Assembly: GCF_023740735.1 (NCBI RefSeq)
Contig: NZ_JAMRXH010000004.1
Location: 1-64,000, forward strand
Source of the DNA: Nocardia sp. CDC159
GTDB lineage: Bacteria; Actinomycetota; Actinomycetes; Mycobacteriales; Mycobacteriaceae
Direction: 5' to 3'
Length of the DNA stretch: 64,000 bases
Shown here: one piece after another, positions 1 to 8,419 of the stretch
Layout: every line of letters begins with the position of its first letter
Numbering within the stretch: the first letter of the stretch is position 1
The notes under the pieces: generated by a model
Database searches by the model: none
Told to the model about the DNA's origin: nothing
Seen by the model: the letters and a program-made list of their open reading frames with translations, nothing else
Program-made: the position numbers and the translations under genes

Positions 1-175
1 AAGGGGTGGGAGCTTCGCGGTGGGGAAGGGGTGGGAGCTTCGCGGTGGGGAAGGGGTGGGAGCTTCGCGGTGGGGAAGGGGTGGGAGCTTCGCGGTGGGG
101 AAGGGGTGGGAGCTTCGCGGTGGGGAAGGGGTGGGAGCTTCGCGGTGGGGAACGGGTGGGAGCTTTGCGTCAGGG
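1..175. repeat. 25-bp tandem repeat array
   Basis: Six identical head-to-tail copies of a 25-bp unit fill positions 1-150 (it contains GGGAGCTTCGCGGTGGGG), followed by a decaying seventh copy to about 175. The array runs off the left edge, so its true length is unknown. The two ORFs that cross it are simply repeat translations and are not credible genes. The unit is G-rich on the plus strand. Confidence 0.95.
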
Positions 176-343
176 TTGAGTGGAGAGTTCGTGGTGGGGA
201 TCGAGTGGGGAGGTTGCCAGGGGGAGCGAGTAGGGAGTTCGTGGGCAGCGGGCGTTGTCGATTGGCGCGCGGGCTTTCGACGGGTGTGCCGGAACACTGT
301 TTAGACTCGAAGTAGTTTTGGGTGTGAATCGACGAGGAGGACG

Positions 344-811
344 GTGTCGCTGGAACAGTCCGCCGACCGGCTCGGGCGTCTGCTCGGGCCGCTGCGCCGG
401 GCGATGGTGCGCTCGATCCGCCGCACCGATGCGGTCCCCGAGGTCAGCGAGAGCCAGTTCGAGCTGTTGCGGGTGCTGCCCGCCGATGGAGTGCTGGGTC
501 CGCAGGCGGCGGCGGAGCGGATGCACGTGGCGCCGTCGACGGTCAGCAACCTCGTCAAGGCCATGACCAAAGCCGGTCTGGTGGAGCGCATTCGGGATCC
601 CGATGATTTTCGCGCCGTCGGACTGTCGCTGACGCCGACGTCGCGCGCGGTGTTGGATCGCTACCTGCAGGTGAGCTCGGCCGTGCTGGTGCAGGCTCTT
701 CGGCAGCTGCCCAAGCGGGATCAGCAGGCGTTGGAGCGGGCGATTCCCGCGCTCGAGCGGCTGCTGGTCGTGCTCACCGAGAATGACCAGCAGGAGTCCG
801 GCGCGGGATGA
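344..811 (+). CDS. MarR-family transcriptional regulator
   Basis: This is a 155-aa winged-helix protein of normal MarR length. Residues about 35-110 hold the DNA-binding core: an ELLRVLPADG helix, a recognition segment with APSTVSNLVKAMTKAGLVER, and the wing with DPDDFRAVGLSLT. N- and C-terminal helices would form the dimer interface. The GTG start was chosen because a perfect GAGGAGG Shine-Dalgarno lies at 334-340. MarR proteins usually respond to small phenolic or lipophilic ligands and often regulate a neighbour, but the next gene is convergent, so the target cannot be assigned. The repeat array lies immediately upstream. Confidence 0.88.
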   Translation: MSLEQSADRLGRLLGPLRRAMVRSIRRTDAVPEVSESQFELLRVLPADGVLGPQAAAERMHVAPSTVSNLVKAMTKAGLVERIRDPDDFRAVGLSLTPTSRAVLDRYLQVSSAVLVQALRQLPKRDQQALERAIPALERLLVVLTENDQQESGAG

Positions 812-814
812 TCG

Positions 815-1963
815 TCAGTGCCGCAGCTGCGCGTCGGCGAAGGCGATGCTGTCGGCCGCGGCGGCCGCGACCACACCCTCGTGGGTTTGCCCGGGGTACT
901 CGCGGTAGGTGACCGGTTGTCCGGCGGCGCCGAGTTCGGCGACGGTGAGTTGGGTCGTGGCCGGGAAGACGCACTGGTCGGCGAGACCCTGACCGATGCG
1001 GACGGGCGCGCGGTAACCGGTGGTGGGGATCTCGAACACCGAGGCGGCGACAGCGGTGACATCACCGTCGATCAGCGGTTTGGCCAGGAGCTGTCCGAAC
1101 GCGAGATCGGCGACGTCGTCGGCCATTTCGGCGGGGCACTTGTGGTCGACGTCGGCCATGATCCGGGAACCTGTGGCGTTGAGGTAGGGGGTGGGGTCGA
1201 AATCCGGTCGCGCAACGGCCAACCCGCGCAGGATGTAGGCGCCGACCAAGGCAAATCCGGCCGGGGTGGCGGTCGCGGGGACCGCGGGATTGCCGAACGC
1301 GGCCAATTGCTGGGCTATGTGGTTGATCGGGGCCAACGCGACCGTGCCCCGCAAATCCAGTTCCGGTGCGTAGTCGGTCGCGTGGGTGGCGGTGAACAGA
1401 GCCGCGTGCCCGCCCTGGGAGTGGCCGACCGCCACCCACCGATTCGACAGGCCGGGGTCGACTGTGCGGGCGGCGCGGACGATATCGATGGCGGCGTGGG
1501 CTTCGGTGCGTCCGTCGAGGTAAGGCTGCGTGCCCGGGTCGCCGAGGGCGGCATAGTCGGTGGCTACCACCGCGTATCCGTGCCGCAGCCACCGGGCCAG
1601 GAATTCGTTCCTGTCGTCGTCGGAGCCGCTGGTGGACGGGGCGCATGCGGCGGCGATGCCGACGGTGGGATGGTGCCACGACATCACCGGCCAGCCACCG
1701 GGCGGCGGCGTTCCCGAAGGAAGGAATACGCGCCCGGTCACCGGGACGGGCTGGTTGTGCGGCCCGGTCGACCAATAGGTGATGCGTTGTGCCACACCGG
1801 CTCCCGCAGGCCGAGCCGCGCCGGTCAGCTCGCCGAACTCGATCACCGCGCCAGGCGTCGCCACGGTGGCCTCGTCGTGGGTTGGTCGAGCATCGGCGGT
1901 CGGCGCCGTCACGATGACGGCCGCGGTGGTTGCCGCGGTCAGCAAAAGCCGGCGACGCTTCAT
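815..1963 (-). CDS. secreted lipase/esterase (alpha/beta hydrolase)
   Basis: This 382-aa protein resembles the secretory lipase (LIP) family, which hydrolyses esters outside the cytoplasm. A basic start (MKRRRLLLTAATTA) and a hydrophobic run ending near TADARP make a signal peptide, possibly a lipoprotein-less Sec or Tat type. The nucleophile elbow GHSQGG places the serine near residue 182. Later ADQCVFP and YPGQTHEG supply the probable Asp and His. The ATG at 1963 has GAGGAG upstream and overlaps the preceding stop as ATGA. A longer in-frame start at 2032 would bury the signal peptide and is rejected. It is the last gene of a four-gene overlapping operon, so it should be co-expressed with the two leader-like proteins. 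Confidence 0.85.
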   Translation of the reverse strand: MKRRRLLLTAATTAAVIVTAPTADARPTHDEATVATPGAVIEFGELTGAARPAGAGVAQRITYWSTGPHNQPVPVTGRVFLPSGTPPPGGWPVMSWHHPTVGIAAACAPSTSGSDDDRNEFLARWLRHGYAVVATDYAALGDPGTQPYLDGRTEAHAAIDIVRAARTVDPGLSNRWVAVGHSQGGHAALFTATHATDYAPELDLRGTVALAPINHIAQQLAAFGNPAVPATATPAGFALVGAYILRGLAVARPDFDPTPYLNATGSRIMADVDHKCPAEMADDVADLAFGQLLAKPLIDGDVTAVAASVFEIPTTGYRAPVRIGQGLADQCVFPATTQLTVAELGAAGQPVTYREYPGQTHEGVVAAAAADSIAFADAQLRH

Positions 1964-2328
1964 CGCGGGGTGCTCCTCTCGGAACTTTCGTTCTTGGCGA
2001 TCCAGGCCGTGCGCATGTCGCGCAGGGTCCACATCAGCTGATCGTCGGGGATGAAGAAACCACCCAGACCGCTGGCGAACAGCAGGTCCAAGCTGTGGCG
2101 GGTGGTGGCATTCAATCGATGCTCGAGGTCCGCGCCCGGCTCGGGCGGGGCCGGGAGCAGGATCACCACGGTGTCCTCGCGCTGTTCGACGGCCTCGATC
2201 CGCACACCGTCGGGCCGACAGCCGTATTCCTCGGTGATCGCCGCGGTGGGGTCGGCGAGCAGCTCCCGTCGATAGTCGGGATCGACCATGAGCCGGGTGT
2301 AGTACGCGGTGATGTAGTCATGCGTCAT
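1960..2328 (-). CDS. NHLP-like (nitrile hydratase leader peptide family) protein B
   Basis: This 122-aa protein has, at residues about 14-60, the features of the nitrile hydratase alpha-subunit/NHLP leader fold: DPDYRRELLADPTAAI, then a short strand and EDTVVILLPAPP. In RiPP systems that domain is the leader recognised by a maturase. The C-terminal half (residues 65-122, with NATTRHSLDLLFASGLGG) is not Cys-rich and I do not recognise it. The metal-binding C-x-L-C-S-C motif of true nitrile hydratase is absent, so enzyme activity is unlikely. It overlaps the gene before it by 11 nt and the lipase after it by 4 nt. Assignment to the fold is by eye; role unknown. Confidence 0.72.
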   Translation of the reverse strand: MTHDYITAYYTRLMVDPDYRRELLADPTAAITEEYGCRPDGVRIEAVEQREDTVVILLPAPPEPGADLEHRLNATTRHSLDLLFASGLGGFFIPDDQLMWTLRDMRTAWIAKNESSERSTPR

Positions 2329-2656
2329 CGGTGCCTCCCGGACGGTAGCCGCGGCGCATGGCCAGCAGGTCGACCTTGGCGGCCTCGGGCATCAACCACA
2401 CGAACGATTCACCGCTGCGCCACAGATCGAACTGATTCACCACCTCCACGTCGTCGGGGCCGCATTCGGGGCGGGCCGGGGGGAAGGTGAAGTAGAGCGT
2501 GTCGCGGCGCTGCACCCGAATATCGAACCGCAGCCCGGCCGGTACCGAGACGCCCAGAGCGGCAAGGGCTTTCGTCGGATCGGTGCGCAGCTGTTCGGCG
2601 AATTCCGGGTCGGTCCAGGCGCGGCGGGTCAACGCCGCCTCGAGATCATCGCTCAT
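2318..2656 (-). CDS. NHLP-like (nitrile hydratase leader peptide family) protein A
   Basis: This 112-aa protein is a paralogue-like partner of the next gene. Residues about 11-60 carry the NHLP signature: RRAWTDPEFAEQLRTDP, then KALAALGVSVPAG, then RRDTLYFTFPPARPE. The C-terminal segment (VVNQFDLWRSGESFVWLM onward) is aromatic-rich with a single Cys near the junction. Known NHLP proteins are precursor leaders for YcaO-, LanM- or radical-SAM-modified peptides, or stand-alone nitrile-hydratase-like proteins. No maturase gene is visible nearby, so RiPP function is only a hypothesis. The ATG lies inside the end of the upstream 19-codon ORF, indicating translational coupling. Confidence 0.72.
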   Translation of the reverse strand: MSDDLEAALTRRAWTDPEFAEQLRTDPTKALAALGVSVPAGLRFDIRVQRRDTLYFTFPPARPECGPDDVEVVNQFDLWRSGESFVWLMPEAAKVDLLAMRRGYRPGGTDDA

Positions 2657-2705
2657 CGGTCACCTCGCGGCGTCGGTCGAGGCTTATCAGGACAGTCGTA
2701 CTCAT
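2646..2705 (-). CDS. 19-aa micro-ORF leading the NHLP operon
   Basis: A short ORF encodes MSTTVLISLDRRREVTDER. Its ATG has a GGAGAGGGG Shine-Dalgarno a few bases upstream, and its TGA overlaps the ATG of the first NHLP-like gene (11-nt overlap). It may be a translated leader that couples or regulates translation, or a true micropeptide. There are no Cys residues and no membrane segment. Recognition rests on the ribosome binding site and overlap only. Confidence 0.5.
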   Translation of the reverse strand: MSTTVLISLDRRREVTDER

Positions 2706-2720
2706 CGGCACCCCTCTCCA

Positions 2721-2760
2721 TGTACTTTTGTTACAAAATACTTTACAGGCAAAAATGAGT
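2721..2760 (-). promoter_or_regulatory. AT-rich promoter/operator island before the NHLP operon
   Basis: These 40 bases are strikingly AT-rich inside high-GC DNA. They contain an 11-bp imperfect palindrome TTTGTTACAAA (2728-2738) and a direct repeat of TACTTT (2723 and 2739), 16 bp apart. The position just upstream of the micro-ORF suggests a promoter with an operator. The factor that binds is unknown. Confidence 0.45.
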
Positions 2761-3012
2761 CGCGGTCTGTGACCCCTGCTACACGGTGCGCGGCGCTGCG
2801 GTGCTCGAATGGGAGAGTACGGTCGATCTGCGCGGGTCCGCGGCATCGACACCGTCGGATCGGGTGTTCCCCCGAGCGCGGCATTCCATCATCCGGGACG
2901 GGCTCGCCCTGGGGAGAGGTGGCGTGGCGGCACCGGATATCGTGGCGCAGTCTGTGGTCGGGCACGGGAGCTCGATATCTGCGGCCGGTGATACTGAACG
3001 GAGTGTTGTGAG

Positions 3013-4020
3013 ATGAAGCTTGCTGTCATCCCAGGAGATGGGATCGGGCCGGAGGTCATCGCCGAGGCGCTCAAGGTGCTCGATGCGGTGGTGCCGGGCG
3101 TGGAGAAGACCCATTACGACCTGGGGGCCAAGCGGTATCACGCGACGGGGGAGGTGCTGCCGGAGTCGGTGCTGCCGGAGTTGAAGCAGCACGATGCGAT
3201 TCTGCTGGGGGCCATCGGGGATCCGTCGGTGCCGAGCGGGGTGCTCGAGCGAGGGTTGTTGTTGCGCACCCGGTTCGCGCTCGACCATCACGTGAATCTG
3301 CGGCCGTCGAAGCTGTATCCGGGGGTGAGCAGTCCGCTGGCCGGGACGCCGGATATCGACTTCGTCGTCGTGCGCGAGGGAACCGAGGGGCCCTACACCG
3401 GAACCGGCGGTGCGATTCGAGTGGAGACGCCGCACGAGGTGGCCACCGAGGTCAGCACCAACACCCGCTTCGGCATCGAGCGCGTGGTGCGCTACGCCTT
3501 CGACAAGGCGAACCAGCGGCGCAAGCATCTGACCCTGGTGCACAAGACCAACGTGCTCACCTTCGCCGGATCGTTGTGGCAGCGCACGGTGAACGAGGTG
3601 GGCGCGCAGTACCCGGACGTCGAGATCGCCTACCAGCACATCGATGCCGCGACCATCCATATGGTCAACGATCCGGGCCGCTTCGATGTCATCGTGACCG
3701 ACAACCTGTTCGGCGACATCATCACCGATCTGGCCGCGGCCGTCTCCGGCGGCATCGGCCTGGCCGCCTCGGGCAATATCGACGCCTCGGGCGCCAACCC
3801 GAGCATGTTCGAACCCGTGCACGGCAGCGCCCCCGATATCGCGGGTCAGGCCAAGGCCGATCCGACCGCCGCGATCCTGTCGGTCGCGCTGCTGCTCACC
3901 CACCTCGGCAGGACCGAGGAGGCCACCCGCATCGAGTCGGCCGTCGCCAAGGATCTGGCCGCCCGCACCGGCGCCGCGTCCACGACCGAGATCGGCGACC
4001 GCATCGCCGCCGCGATCTGA
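3013..4020 (+). CDS. leuB: 3-isopropylmalate dehydrogenase
   Basis: LeuB oxidises and decarboxylates (2R,3S)-3-isopropylmalate with NAD+ to give 2-oxoisocaproate, the third step of leucine synthesis in the cytoplasm. The 335-aa chain opens with [10 protein letters not shown] and carries the substrate region [18 protein letters not shown], the catalytic Tyr/Lys region and the metal-binding aspartates in [19 protein letters not shown]-binding GSAPDIAG follows. Length fits the actinobacterial form. The ATG is preceded by GGAG. leuC and leuD lie about 6 kb away rather than adjacent, the usual arrangement in this group. A stem-loop follows the stop. Confidence 0.97.
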   Translation: MKLAVIPGDGIGPEVIAEALKVLDAVVPGVEKTHYDLGAKRYHATGEVLPESVLPELKQHDAILLGAIGDPSVPSGVLERGLLLRTRFALDHHVNLRPSKLYPGVSSPLAGTPDIDFVVVREGTEGPYTGTGGAIRVETPHEVATEVSTNTRFGIERVVRYAFDKANQRRKHLTLVHKTNVLTFAGSLWQRTVNEVGAQYPDVEIAYQHIDAATIHMVNDPGRFDVIVTDNLFGDIITDLAAAVSGGIGLAASGNIDASGANPSMFEPVHGSAPDIAGQAKADPTAAILSVALLLTHLGRTEEATRIESAVAKDLAARTGAASTTEIGDRIAAAI

Positions 4021-4033
4021 TCTTCTCCGTCGG

Positions 4034-4064
4034 CCCCGTGTCCCAATCCCGTTAGGACGCGGGG
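4034..4064 (+). terminator. stem-loop after leuB
   Basis: CCCCGTGTCC (4034-4043) pairs with GGACGCGGGG (4055-4064) across an 11-nt loop, with one G-U pair. It sits 13 nt after the leuB stop, between convergent genes. There is no long T-tract, typical of actinobacterial terminators. A second, weaker GGTTGC/GCAACC hairpin lies at 4202-4229. The remainder of 4065-4280 shows nothing recognisable. Confidence 0.65.
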
Positions 4065-4280
4065 TCGTTCGGTATCGAGATCCGGGAAGTGCTTGCCCCC
4101 GAAACTATTTCGAAGCGGTGGCTCTTCACACCCTAGGGGTGTTGCAAAAGATGCACCGGGACGGCACTCGTGTCCGATTTTCTCTGACACAATATGAAAA
4201 AGGTTGCCTCCCTTGGGCACCCAGCAACCTTCACGGGCTCGCCAGCAACCTACGCTCCCGGTTTGCCGGAAGCATCCGGG

Positions 4281-5507
4281 TCAGTTGTCCAGTACCCCTT
4301 GAGCTTCCGACCGAGACGCCGGCCGCGTCCGGACGCTTCGGTCGTCCGGGACGAGAGGCACTGCGGCGACGGCGATTACGGCCGCGATCAGATAGGCCGC
4401 GGGGAAGCCTACGGCGGCGATGACCGCGCCGAAGGCCGGTGCGATGGCGGCCGAGGCCAGATTCTGTCCGGTGTTCTGGATGCCCAGCCCCCGCCCGCTC
4501 CAATACGGCCCGGCGATCTCGGCCACCGCGGTGAAGGCAAGACCGTTGTCCGCCACGGTGATCACCGAGGCGACCACCAGGATCGGGACCGCCGCCCACC
4601 ACCAGTGCAGCCCGGCGGCCGCGGCCAGGCCCGCCATCGACAGCACGGCCGCGACGGCAACCGTTCGCAGCGGCCGCAGTCGGCTGCCCACCCGATCCGA
4701 CCAGATGCCCACCCCGATCCGACCGCCCGCACCCAGCAGCTGCGTCACCGTGACCAGCGCGCCCGCGATCGGCAGCGACAGACCCACATCGCGGTGCAAC
4801 CACAGCAGTGCGAAGGTCCACACGGTGGCCTGCGGAATCACCAGCAGCACCGACACCCCGTGGATGCGCAACAGCGTCGTATCCCCGCGATACGGATTGT
4901 CCGGCCGGGCATCCCCCGACAGCGGAGGCCGTGGCGGATCGATGATGCCGATCGCGCAACCGGCCGCGGCCAGTCCGGCCATCACCGCCGGGACCAGCAT
5001 CGCGGCGGAAAAACCGTGCGCGGCAGCGGCAGTGGGGATCGCCAGCGCGCCGACCGCGAGTCCGAGCGGCTGTGCGGTTTGCCGGATCCCCATCGCCAGG
5101 CCGCGTCTTTCCGGCGGGAACCAGCCGACGATCACCCGTCCGCTCGCCCCGTTGGTACTGGCCGCGCCCATGCCCGCCACGAACAGCAACGCGCCCAGCA
5201 CAAAGTGATTGGACACCGCGGCCGCCGCCGCACCGGCCGCGCACATCAGCAGCGGACCGGCCACCAGTACCGCCCGCTCCCCGATCCGGTCGACCGCGTA
5301 TCCCCAGGCGATGAGCATGCAGCACAGTCCGACGGTCGGCATCGCGACCAGCAGACCGGCAGTGGGCAAAGACATTCCGTGGTCGGTCAGCGCGGGGAGC
5401 AGAAACGGCGTGCCGTGCACCATGATCGCGCTGGAGCTCTGCGCGAAGACGCCGAGTGCGAGCATGGCCCACCGGCGGGTCGCCCGGATCTCGGACAAGG
5501 TGGCCAT
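4281..5507 (-). CDS. MFS transporter, candidate LtbR-regulated exporter
   Basis: This 408-aa protein belongs to the major facilitator superfamily, with about 12 predicted membrane helices and the loop 2-3 motif A-like YAVDRIGERAVL. It has a central cytoplasmic loop (PPRPPLSGDARPDNPYRG) that separates the two halves. The substrate is not readable from sequence. The ATG at 5507 was chosen because AGGAG sits 8 nt upstream; GTG 5516 and ATG 5513 are alternatives. Two tandem boxes at 5521-5558 closely resemble those in front of ltbR/leuC. This suggests control by the leucine regulator and hints at transport of a branched-chain amino acid, a keto acid or a related compound; that last step is inference. 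Confidence 0.85.
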   Translation of the reverse strand: MATLSEIRATRRWAMLALGVFAQSSSAIMVHGTPFLLPALTDHGMSLPTAGLLVAMPTVGLCCMLIAWGYAVDRIGERAVLVAGPLLMCAAGAAAAAVSNHFVLGALLFVAGMGAASTNGASGRVIVGWFPPERRGLAMGIRQTAQPLGLAVGALAIPTAAAAHGFSAAMLVPAVMAGLAAAGCAIGIIDPPRPPLSGDARPDNPYRGDTTLLRIHGVSVLLVIPQATVWTFALLWLHRDVGLSLPIAGALVTVTQLLGAGGRIGVGIWSDRVGSRLRPLRTVAVAAVLSMAGLAAAAGLHWWWAAVPILVVASVITVADNGLAFTAVAEIAGPYWSGRGLGIQNTGQNLASAAIAPAFGAVIAAVGFPAAYLIAAVIAVAAVPLVPDDRSVRTRPASRSEAQGVLDN

Positions 5508-5520
5508 GCGCATCACTCCT

Positions 5521-5558
5521 GTCTCGCATAATGGGACGATTGTCTTGCATTATGAACG
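5521..5558 (-). promoter_or_regulatory. tandem LtbR-like operator boxes
   Basis: GTCTCGCATAATGGGAC (5521-5537) and GTCTTGCATTATGAACG (5542-5558) begin 21 bp apart, two helical turns. The first matches the C. glutamicum LtbR motif, remembered as CAYATAGTGRGA, at about 10 of 12 positions. It resembles the box at 9697-9713. They lie just upstream of the MFS start. Confidence 0.6.
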
Positions 5559-5618
5559 AGGGTCCAGCGTACACCCGCCGCGCGAATCGAAATTGCGCAG
5601 GTCGATAGACTGCGACCC

Positions 5619-6392
5619 ATGCGTCTAGGTCGTGTTGCCAGCCCCGACGGGGTCGCTTTCGTGAGTATCGAGGGGTCCGAGCCGGACGCCGTAGTACGTG
5701 AAATCGCCGAACATCCGTTCGGCACGCCGACGTTCACCGGCCGCAGCTGGCCGCTGGCCGATGTGCGACTGCTGGCGCCGATCCTCGCCAGCAAGGTGGT
5801 CTGCATCGGTAAGAACTATGCCGCGCACGCTGCCGAGATGGGCGGCGAGGCGCCGGAGGATCCGGTGATCTTCCTCAAGCCCAATACCGCCATCATCGGT
5901 CCGAACGCGCCGATCCTGTTGCCGCCCAGCTCCTCTCGGGTGGACTACGAGGGCGAGCTGGCGGTGGTGATCGGCCGTCCCTGCAAGGATGTTCCGGCCG
6001 CCCGGGCCAAGGATGTCATTCTCGGTTACACCGTTGCCAACGATGTCACCGCCCGTGACCAGCAGCGACACGATGGCCAGTGGACCCGCGGCAAGGGCTA
6101 TGACACCTTCTGCCCGCTGGGCCCCTGGATCGAGACTGCCCTGGACCCGGCCGATCTGGAGATCACCACCGAGCTCGACGGCGAGGTCCGCCAGCGCAGC
6201 CGCACTTCGCTTCTGCTGCACGACATTCCGAAGCTGGTCGAGTGGATCACCGCGGTGATGACGCTGCTGCCCGGTGATGTGATCCTCACCGGTACGCCGG
6301 AAGGTGTAGGAGAGATCAAGGATGGGCAAACTGTGTCCGTGACGGTCGAGGGCATCGGCACCCTAACCAATCCCGTTGCCGCCAAACGCTGA
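5619..6392 (+). CDS. fumarylacetoacetate hydrolase family protein
   Basis: This 257-aa protein matches the FAH superfamily (Rv2993c-like), metal-dependent hydrolases, isomerases or decarboxylases acting on C-C bonds of dioxo acids. A short N-terminal domain is followed by the catalytic core with [12 protein letters not shown], the metal ligands around [25 protein letters not shown] and the C-terminal [13 protein letters not shown]. The specific substrate cannot be read; annotation as 2-hydroxyhepta-2,4-diene-1,7-dioate isomerase would be over-precise. TAGACT (5606-5611) lies 7 nt before ATG with no Shine-Dalgarno, so the mRNA is probably leaderless. gltX follows 14 nt later, an order conserved in mycobacteria. 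Confidence 0.92.
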   Translation: MRLGRVASPDGVAFVSIEGSEPDAVVREIAEHPFGTPTFTGRSWPLADVRLLAPILASKVVCIGKNYAAHAAEMGGEAPEDPVIFLKPNTAIIGPNAPILLPPSSSRVDYEGELAVVIGRPCKDVPAARAKDVILGYTVANDVTARDQQRHDGQWTRGKGYDTFCPLGPWIETALDPADLEITTELDGEVRQRSRTSLLLHDIPKLVEWITAVMTLLPGDVILTGTPEGVGEIKDGQTVSVTVEGIGTLTNPVAAKR

Positions 6393-6406
6393 TCGAGAGA
6401 AGGAAC

Positions 6407-7873
6407 ATGACTGACGTACGGGTCCGATTCTGCCCGTCACCGACCGGCACCCCCCATGTCGGCCTGATCCGGACCGCCCTGTTCAACTGGGCCTTCGCCC
6501 GGCACCACGGCGGCGCCTTCGTCTTCCGCATCGAAGACACCGACGCCGCACGCGATTCCGAGGATTCCTACCGGGCGCTGCTGGACGCGCTGCGCTGGCT
6601 CGGCCTGACCTGGGACGAGGGTCCCGAGGTGGGCGGGCCCTACGGTCCGTATCGCCAGTCGCAGCGACGCGAGCTGCACACCGACGTGGTGCGGCGGCTG
6701 CTGGAGGCGGGGGAGGCCTACGAATCCTTCTCCACCCCAGAGGAAGTCGAGGCCCGGCACCGCGCGGCCGGACGGGACCCGAAGCTGGGCTACGACAACT
6801 TCGATCGCGATCTGTCGCCCGAGCAGATCGCGGCGTACAAGGCCGAGGGCCGCCCTGCCGTGATCCGGTTGCGTATGCCCGATCGCGACATCACCTGGAC
6901 CGATCTGGTGCGCGGTGAGACGACCTTCCGCGCCGGGAGCGTGCCCGACTTCGCGCTCACCCGCGGCACCGGCGACCCGCTGTACACCCTGGTCAATCCG
7001 CTGGACGACGCATTGATGAAGATCACGCACGTGTTGCGTGGTGAAGATCTGTTGTCTTCGACACCGCGGCAGATTGCGCTGTATGAGGCATTGCAGCGGA
7101 TCGGGGTGGCGGAGTTCACTCCGGAGTTCGGTCATCTTCCGTTCGTGATGGGGCAGGGCAACAAGAAGTTGTCCAAACGTGATCCCGAATCGAATCTGTT
7201 CGTCCACCGCGAGCGCGGATTCATTCCCGAAGGTTTGCTGAATTACCTCGCGTTGCTCGGCTGGAGTCTCGCCGACGATCGCGATGTGTTCAGCATGGCG
7301 GAGATGGTTGCGGCCTTCGACATATCGAAAGTGAATTCGAATCCGGCGCGTTTTGACCAGAAGAAGGCCGATGCGCTCAACGCGGAGCACATTCGTTTGC
7401 TCGATTCGGGTGATTTTGCCCACCGGCTCCGCGAGTACCTGACCGAGCACGGTCACATCGGGGCCGAAGTGGACGAGGCGCTTTTCGCCACCGCGGCGGA
7501 GTTGGTGCAAACCCGAATCGTCGTGCTCGGCGATGCCTGGGATCTGCTGAAGTTCCTGTTCGTACCGGCCGACGAGTTCGCGATCGACCCGGTCGCGGCC
7601 CAGAAGAACCTCGGGCCCGATGCCGAGCCGGTGTTGCGCGCGGCCGTGAAGGCGCTGGCGGGCGTATCGGACTGGGCGGCGTCCGCGCTGGAGGAGGCGC
7701 TGAAAACGGCGCTGGTGGACGATCTGGGCCTCAAACCGCGCAAGGCCTTCGGGCCGGTGCGGGTCGCGGTGACCGGATCGCATATCAGCCCGCCGCTCTA
7801 CGAGTCGCTCGAGCTGCTCGGGCGCGAGATCACGATGGAGCGGCTGCGCGCCGGGCTCGAGCGAACCTCCTGA
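6407..7873 (+). CDS. gltX: glutamyl-tRNA synthetase
   Basis: GltX charges tRNA-Glu with glutamate, a cytoplasmic class I aminoacyl-tRNA synthetase (488 aa, normal length). The Rossmann fold opens with [20 protein letters not shown], where HVG replaces the classic HIGH as in other actinobacteria. The second signature is KLSKRD near residue 250. The C-terminal part is the helical anticodon-binding domain. Many actinobacteria also use this enzyme to charge tRNA-Gln, later amidated by GatCAB. Notably, tRNA-Gln and tRNA-Glu genes sit directly downstream. The ATG has a GAGAGAAGG ribosome binding site. It is co-oriented with the FAH gene, 14 nt away. Confidence 0.98.
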   Translation: MTDVRVRFCPSPTGTPHVGLIRTALFNWAFARHHGGAFVFRIEDTDAARDSEDSYRALLDALRWLGLTWDEGPEVGGPYGPYRQSQRRELHTDVVRRLLEAGEAYESFSTPEEVEARHRAAGRDPKLGYDNFDRDLSPEQIAAYKAEGRPAVIRLRMPDRDITWTDLVRGETTFRAGSVPDFALTRGTGDPLYTLVNPLDDALMKITHVLRGEDLLSSTPRQIALYEALQRIGVAEFTPEFGHLPFVMGQGNKKLSKRDPESNLFVHRERGFIPEGLLNYLALLGWSLADDRDVFSMAEMVAAFDISKVNSNPARFDQKKADALNAEHIRLLDSGDFAHRLREYLTEHGHIGAEVDEALFATAAELVQTRIVVLGDAWDLLKFLFVPADEFAIDPVAAQKNLGPDAEPVLRAAVKALAGVSDWAASALEEALKTALVDDLGLKPRKAFGPVRVAVTGSHISPPLYESLELLGREITMERLRAGLERTS

Positions 7874-8005
7874 GCCCGGTCGGACGCCCAAAACAGGCCG
7901 TCTGCCAGGCGATTTGTAGTTTTCCGGGCCGGGTTTGGTACTCTTCTTCCCGGCCCGGAAAGCGGCCCTCACCCCGACGGGGGAGAGGGAGAAAGCCCAG
8001 GTCAT

Positions 8006-8077
8006 TGGGGTATGGTGTAATTGGCAACACAGCTGATTCTGGTTCAGCCATTCTAGGTTCGAGTCCTGGTACCCCAG
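8006..8077 (+). tRNA. tRNA-Gln (CTG anticodon)
   Basis: The acceptor stem TGGGGTA/TACCCCA closes the molecule. The anticodon arm GCTGA-TTCTGGT-TCAGC has a perfect 5-bp stem and a 7-nt loop with anticodon CTG, reading CAG. The T-arm loop TTCGAGT is standard. CCA is not encoded. The position after gltX matches glnU in mycobacteria. Confidence 0.96.
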
Positions 8078-8194
8078 CGGTGAGTGTTGATTCGCTTCGG
8101 TTCGCGGTCGAGGTGGACAGCCTCCAGGCGATTTGGTCGCCGAGGTCTCGGCCGGTTAAGCTAGCCGAGCCTCCACTCCGGAGCGCCAATCCTG

Positions 8195-8265
8195 GTCCCG
8201 TCGTCTAGCGGCCTAGGACGCCGCCCTCTCAAGGCGGTAGCGCGGGTTCAAATCCCGTCGGGACT
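8195..8265 (+). tRNA. tRNA-Glu (CTC anticodon)
   Basis: The acceptor begins GTCCCG and pairs with CGGGAC, with one T-T mismatch at the base of the stem. The anticodon arm CCGCC-CTCTCAA-GGCGG gives anticodon CTC, reading GAG. The T-loop TTCAAAT is standard and CCA is not encoded. Synteny with mycobacterial gluT supports the call. A strong terminator follows. Confidence 0.95.
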
Positions 8266-8270
8266 ACTTG

Positions 8271-8305
8271 CGAAGGCCCCCAGCTCATTGAGCTGGGGGC
8301 CTTCG
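8271..8305 (+). terminator. strong terminator after tRNA-Glu
   Basis: A perfect 16-bp stem with a 3-nt loop spans 8271-8305, with arms starting CGAAGGCCCCCAGCTC and ending CCTTCG. It lies 5 nt after the tRNA. The stretch 8306-8419 beyond it shows no gene. Confidence 0.9.
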
Positions 8306-8419
8306 TCGTGTCGGCCTGGGTCCCGGCCTTCGGCCGGGAAACAAGAGGGCGGGGCCCGGGCCAGCGAGGGCGCGGAGCTCGGGGCTACGGGGAGGTCGAG
8401 CTGGAGGCCTTCGTCGAGT

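Noticed and set aside
2995..3013. LtbR box before leuB
   Set aside because: Only a partial GTGAGA match overlaps the start codon, without the paired 21-bp layout seen elsewhere; regulation of leuB by LtbR remains possible but is not shown.
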